Under the pieces are notes generated by a model. The model had not been told where the DNA came from. It saw only the letters and a program-made list of their open reading frames with translations, and searched no databases. Of a DNA stretch of 64,000 nt, positions 61,613-64,000 are shown piece by piece. Source of the DNA: Bacillota bacterium (lineage in GTDB: Bacteria; Bacillota; Clostridia; Acetivibrionales; DSM-1351); NCBI GenBank assembly GCA_023415305.1, contig JAEZKZ010000050.1, positions 101,985-165,984 on the forward strand. Reading direction: 5' to 3'. Each line of letters begins with the position of its first letter. The first letter of the stretch is position 1. The position numbers and the translations under genes were made by a program.

Positions 61613-64000
61613 CTAGTTGTTTGGTGGTATATTCCCCCACATAACTGTCCAGGGTGAATCTTGAACAAATGCATTATCAGCTGAATCATATATTGCTGAA
61701 ACCTGAGTTACAGTAATCTTATCAGGTGTAATATCAGATGTATCGTCAAGGCTAGCCTCAACAGTAAGAACTACAGTCTTAGAATCAGCAGGAGCTGTTA
61801 TATCAGTTACTGTGAACCCAGTTACGCTGAATGTATCTACTGTAAGAGCTGATTCATCAATATCCTCTGAGAAATAAATTGTTATACTTATACTACTGGG
61901 GGTAGTACTCTGAGGATTAGCAAAATCTATACTGCCTATAACCATAGGAATATCAGCAGTGTCCCCATTATCATCATGATTCCACATGACAATTTCTGGA
62001 GCTAACATATCAGTAAGAGCTATGGTGTTACCTGATATAGATCTCAACTTACTACCGTACTTTGACTCCGAAGATGGAGTATCAATGGTAGTAATATAAA
62101 CTATATCTCCTGACGGTTCTCTTCCATCAGTTGTTAACTCACTATTTAGACTCAAAACTACTTCTGTTTTTCCATCAGAGTTAGTAGTATTTGATTCACA
62201 ATCTACAACACTAATTGAACTCGGAGTTGTTACGTTAGTTAATTCTATATCACTCCAACTAACATATCCCATCTTCTTGTTGAATACAATCTTAATCTTA
62301 TTCTTAGCTATTAATTGAGCTTCTTCAATATGAACATTTTCAGAATCAATACTTTGAACAGTGTAAGGCTCAACACTACCATACAATCTCTTTCCGACAA
62401 TATCCATAATTGGGGCTATCTTTACACTAGGTCTGATGGCTGAATCATTCTTATCCGCAAGTTTTTTGACGTAAATTTTAACCATCCTATCATTAATCTT
62501 TTCAATTTTGTCATCAGCAACTAAATCTTCATATTTGCCGTCCGAATTAACTGATATTATATAGTTATTCTTATCAAGCATTTGGGCTTCCTTCATAGCC
62601 TCAGAGTATACAATGAAAATTAAACCTTTTTCAGCTATGGCAAAACAACGTTCTTCACTCTCTGGATTATCAAGTACCGTCGGAGCAGTATTATCCCCGG
62701 TGGTGAATTCATATTCATAATCAGATGCATTTTTGTTTCCATTTATATCCTTACATTCTTTGATTAACAACTTATATGTAGTATTATCCTCTAATATAGT
62801 AGAGAATACCAGTTCAACAGATTTCCTTGAATCATCTAATATAACTTCAAAAGATATTATCTTATTGTCTGAAAGACTCTTCACTACATAGCTATCTGGA
62901 TTGGATGCAACTTCTTCATCAAGCTCTTCATTAAACTTTATCTTAATACTTTCATTCTTGTTTACTTCGTAAGCTGTAACAACAGGAGCAGTATTATCAA
63001 TTACTACAGTACAAGTAAGAGTCTGATCTGGTACTCTAATACCGTACCTATCAATTATCTTTTCCCCATCAGCTTCGCTGTTTACCAAGTAAAGTGTAAC
63101 TGTTCCAGATGGTAATGCCTTGCTGAATGTAAACGTAATCTCATCTACATAGTCAGTCGTTGTAGCTTCTGCTTTGTAAGCTTCATTGTTTTTTTCTGTA
63201 TGATATAACTTGATGTTTGTACCCTTAACTGGCTTTGAGAAACCAAGAACAACTTTATTTCCAAATGCTGACTTAACGGTTACCACTGATACTGAAGTGT
63301 CTTTGACGTAATTAAATGTATGATCACCCTTAAATACTTTGTATCCTGCGTAATCTTGTATTGCGTTAGTGCGATTAAGACCAGCATCATTTGCTGTAAC
63401 AGTGACAGGTCCTTCGATAAGCTTAGTTCCAACTTCTAAATTGATAACATTTAGGTTTAATTTAGCCTTTTGAACATAGTAGGTATATGTTCCGCTTTTT
63501 ACTGCGAAGTTGGAAGTAGTTAATTCATATTCATTTTCATTATTACTTTGACCTTCATAAACTGGCTCTGAGAAAGTAATCTGTATATTCTTCTCACCAG
63601 TAGCCTTAACTTCTTTAACAGTAGGTAGTAATCCATCTTGTACTTCTACATTATATTCTTTATCTACACCTAATTGGTTTCCTGTAGCAGACATAATGTC
63701 TTTTCTAAGTATAACTTTTGCTGTAGATGCGTTTGTCAAACAATCTTGAACTGTGCTATCAAGAGTTATAATAACAGTCTTCCTGTCATCACTTAATTTA
63801 CAGCTAGTATTAGTAAGAGTCTTTTCATCGGAACCCTTATCTTTGATTATATAGTTTGCTGGGTCTTGAGCTGAAGCTTCATCCATTTCGACATTGAATT
63901 TGATTTCTATTTGCTTATTGTTTATCGCTTTAACTGGTTGAGGACCGGATCCTTGTGAACCACCGCCACTTGAACCACCGCCACTTGAACCACCGCCACT
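61613..64000 (-). CDS. Large surface protein with Ig-like (SbsA/Big_5-type) repeats, C-terminal part
   Basis: The frame runs off the right edge, giving at least 795 residues here. From the edge it begins with a linker of three exact SGGGS units (63956-64000), then a series of Ig-like domains of about 100 residues. Each shows a strand such as KQIEIKFNVEMDE, NIQITFSEPVY, SIKIKFNEELDEEV or KIKIVFNKKMGY, as in SbsA/Big_5 domains of S-layer proteins, with no sortase motif at the C-terminus (IPPNN). S-layer homology or other anchoring domains may lie beyond the window. Likely cell-surface structural protein. Confidence 0.8.
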   Translation of the reverse strand, partial: SGGGSSGGGSSGGGSQGSGPQPVKAINNKQIEIKFNVEMDEASAQDPANYIIKDKGSDEKTLTNTSCKLSDDRKTVIITLDSTVQDCLTNASTAKVILRKDIMSATGNQLGVDKEYNVEVQDGLLPTVKEVKATGEKNIQITFSEPVYEGQSNNENEYELTTSNFAVKSGTYTYYVQKAKLNLNVINLEVGTKLIEGPVTVTANDAGLNRTNAIQDYAGYKVFKGDHTFNYVKDTSVSVVTVKSAFGNKVVLGFSKPVKGTNIKLYHTEKNNEAYKAEATTTDYVDEITFTFSKALPSGTVTLYLVNSEADGEKIIDRYGIRVPDQTLTCTVVIDNTAPVVTAYEVNKNESIKIKFNEELDEEVASNPDSYVVKSLSDNKIISFEVILDDSRKSVELVFSTILEDNTTYKLLIKECKDINGNKNASDYEYEFTTGDNTAPTVLDNPESEERCFAIAEKGLIFIVYSEAMKEAQMLDKNNYIISVNSDGKYEDLVADDKIEKINDRMVKIYVKKLADKNDSAIRPSVKIAPIMDIVGKRLYGSVEPYTVQSIDSENVHIEEAQLIAKNKIKIVFNKKMGYVSWSDIELTNVTTPSSISVVDCESNTTNSDGKTEVVLSLNSELTTDGREPSGDIVYITTIDTPSSESKYGSKLRSISGNTIALTDMLAPEIVMWNHDDNGDTADIPMVIGSIDFANPQSTTPSSISITIYFSEDIDESALTVDTFSVTGFTVTDITAPADSKTVVLTVEASLDDTSDITPDKITVTQVSAIYDSADNAFVQDSPWTVMWGNIPPNN

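Noticed and set aside
63956..64000. Three 15-bp direct repeats at the right edge considered as a CRISPR or DNA satellite
   Set aside because: No spacers; the repeats are in frame and encode a Gly/Ser linker.

Overview
The window is AT-rich DNA with strong GGAGG-type ribosome binding sites, short intergenic gaps and many intrinsic terminators. The gene content points to an anaerobic, plant-polysaccharide-degrading clostridium, perhaps close to Ruminiclostridium: a rhamnose operon, a polyol/xylulose operon, an intracellular GH10 xylanase, an EFR1-type flavodoxin-ferredoxin, BlaI/M56 pairs, an Lsa-like ABC-F gene and several chemotaxis proteins. The genus is inference; no rRNA or housekeeping marker was available to fix it. 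I saw no tRNA or rRNA gene, CRISPR array, prophage or intact transposase.

Layout. 1-2700: start of a membrane sensor/chemoreceptor that runs off the left edge, then a BlaI/M56 pair. 2745-7411: rhaB-rhaA-rhaD with a divergent DeoR-type regulator and a three-site operator candidate. 7442-16753: scattered single genes (small alarmone synthetase, TetR regulator, GH10 xylanase, gap with divergent LysR, hydrolase, diguanylate cyclase, Gre-like factor). 17012-18632: TetR plus aldo/keto reductase. 18690-18928: small repeats. 19046-28052: a polyol operon (FAD oxidoreductase, binding protein, two permeases, xylulokinase, medium-chain dehydrogenase) under a ROK regulator, without its own ATPase gene. 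28146-32084: an RnfD-RnfC fusion with a CoA-binding-like partner, a flavodoxin-ferredoxin and a glutathione peroxidase. 32259-34939: a second BlaI/M56 pair. 35092-38502: hydrolase, clpP, AraC, a CheX-like protein and a Spo0E-like small protein. 38643-40541: ABC-F gene behind an attenuator. 40578-43449: panB-panC-panD and a long leader. 43492-59949: mixed regulators, methyltransferases, transport, chemoreceptor, lipoprotein, nitroreductase with a structured leader, a MerR pair and two decayed genes. 60300-64000: a beta-propeller protein and the C-terminal part of a large Ig-repeat surface protein that runs off the right edge.

How the genes fit together. The rhamnose and polyol operons deliver dihydroxyacetone phosphate and xylulose 5-phosphate to central metabolism. 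The cytoplasmic xylanase would trim imported xylo-oligosaccharides. Many genes look locally regulated, and operators or leader structures are visible beside their regulators. The strongest new signal is the ABC-F leader: a two-codon upstream ORF whose stop codon lies in the first of four segments that can form mutually exclusive pairings and end in an intrinsic terminator. Other candidates are a structured, terminator-ended leader before the nitroreductase gene, a hairpin at the predicted 5' end of the Gre-like mRNA, and the RnfD-RnfC fusion.
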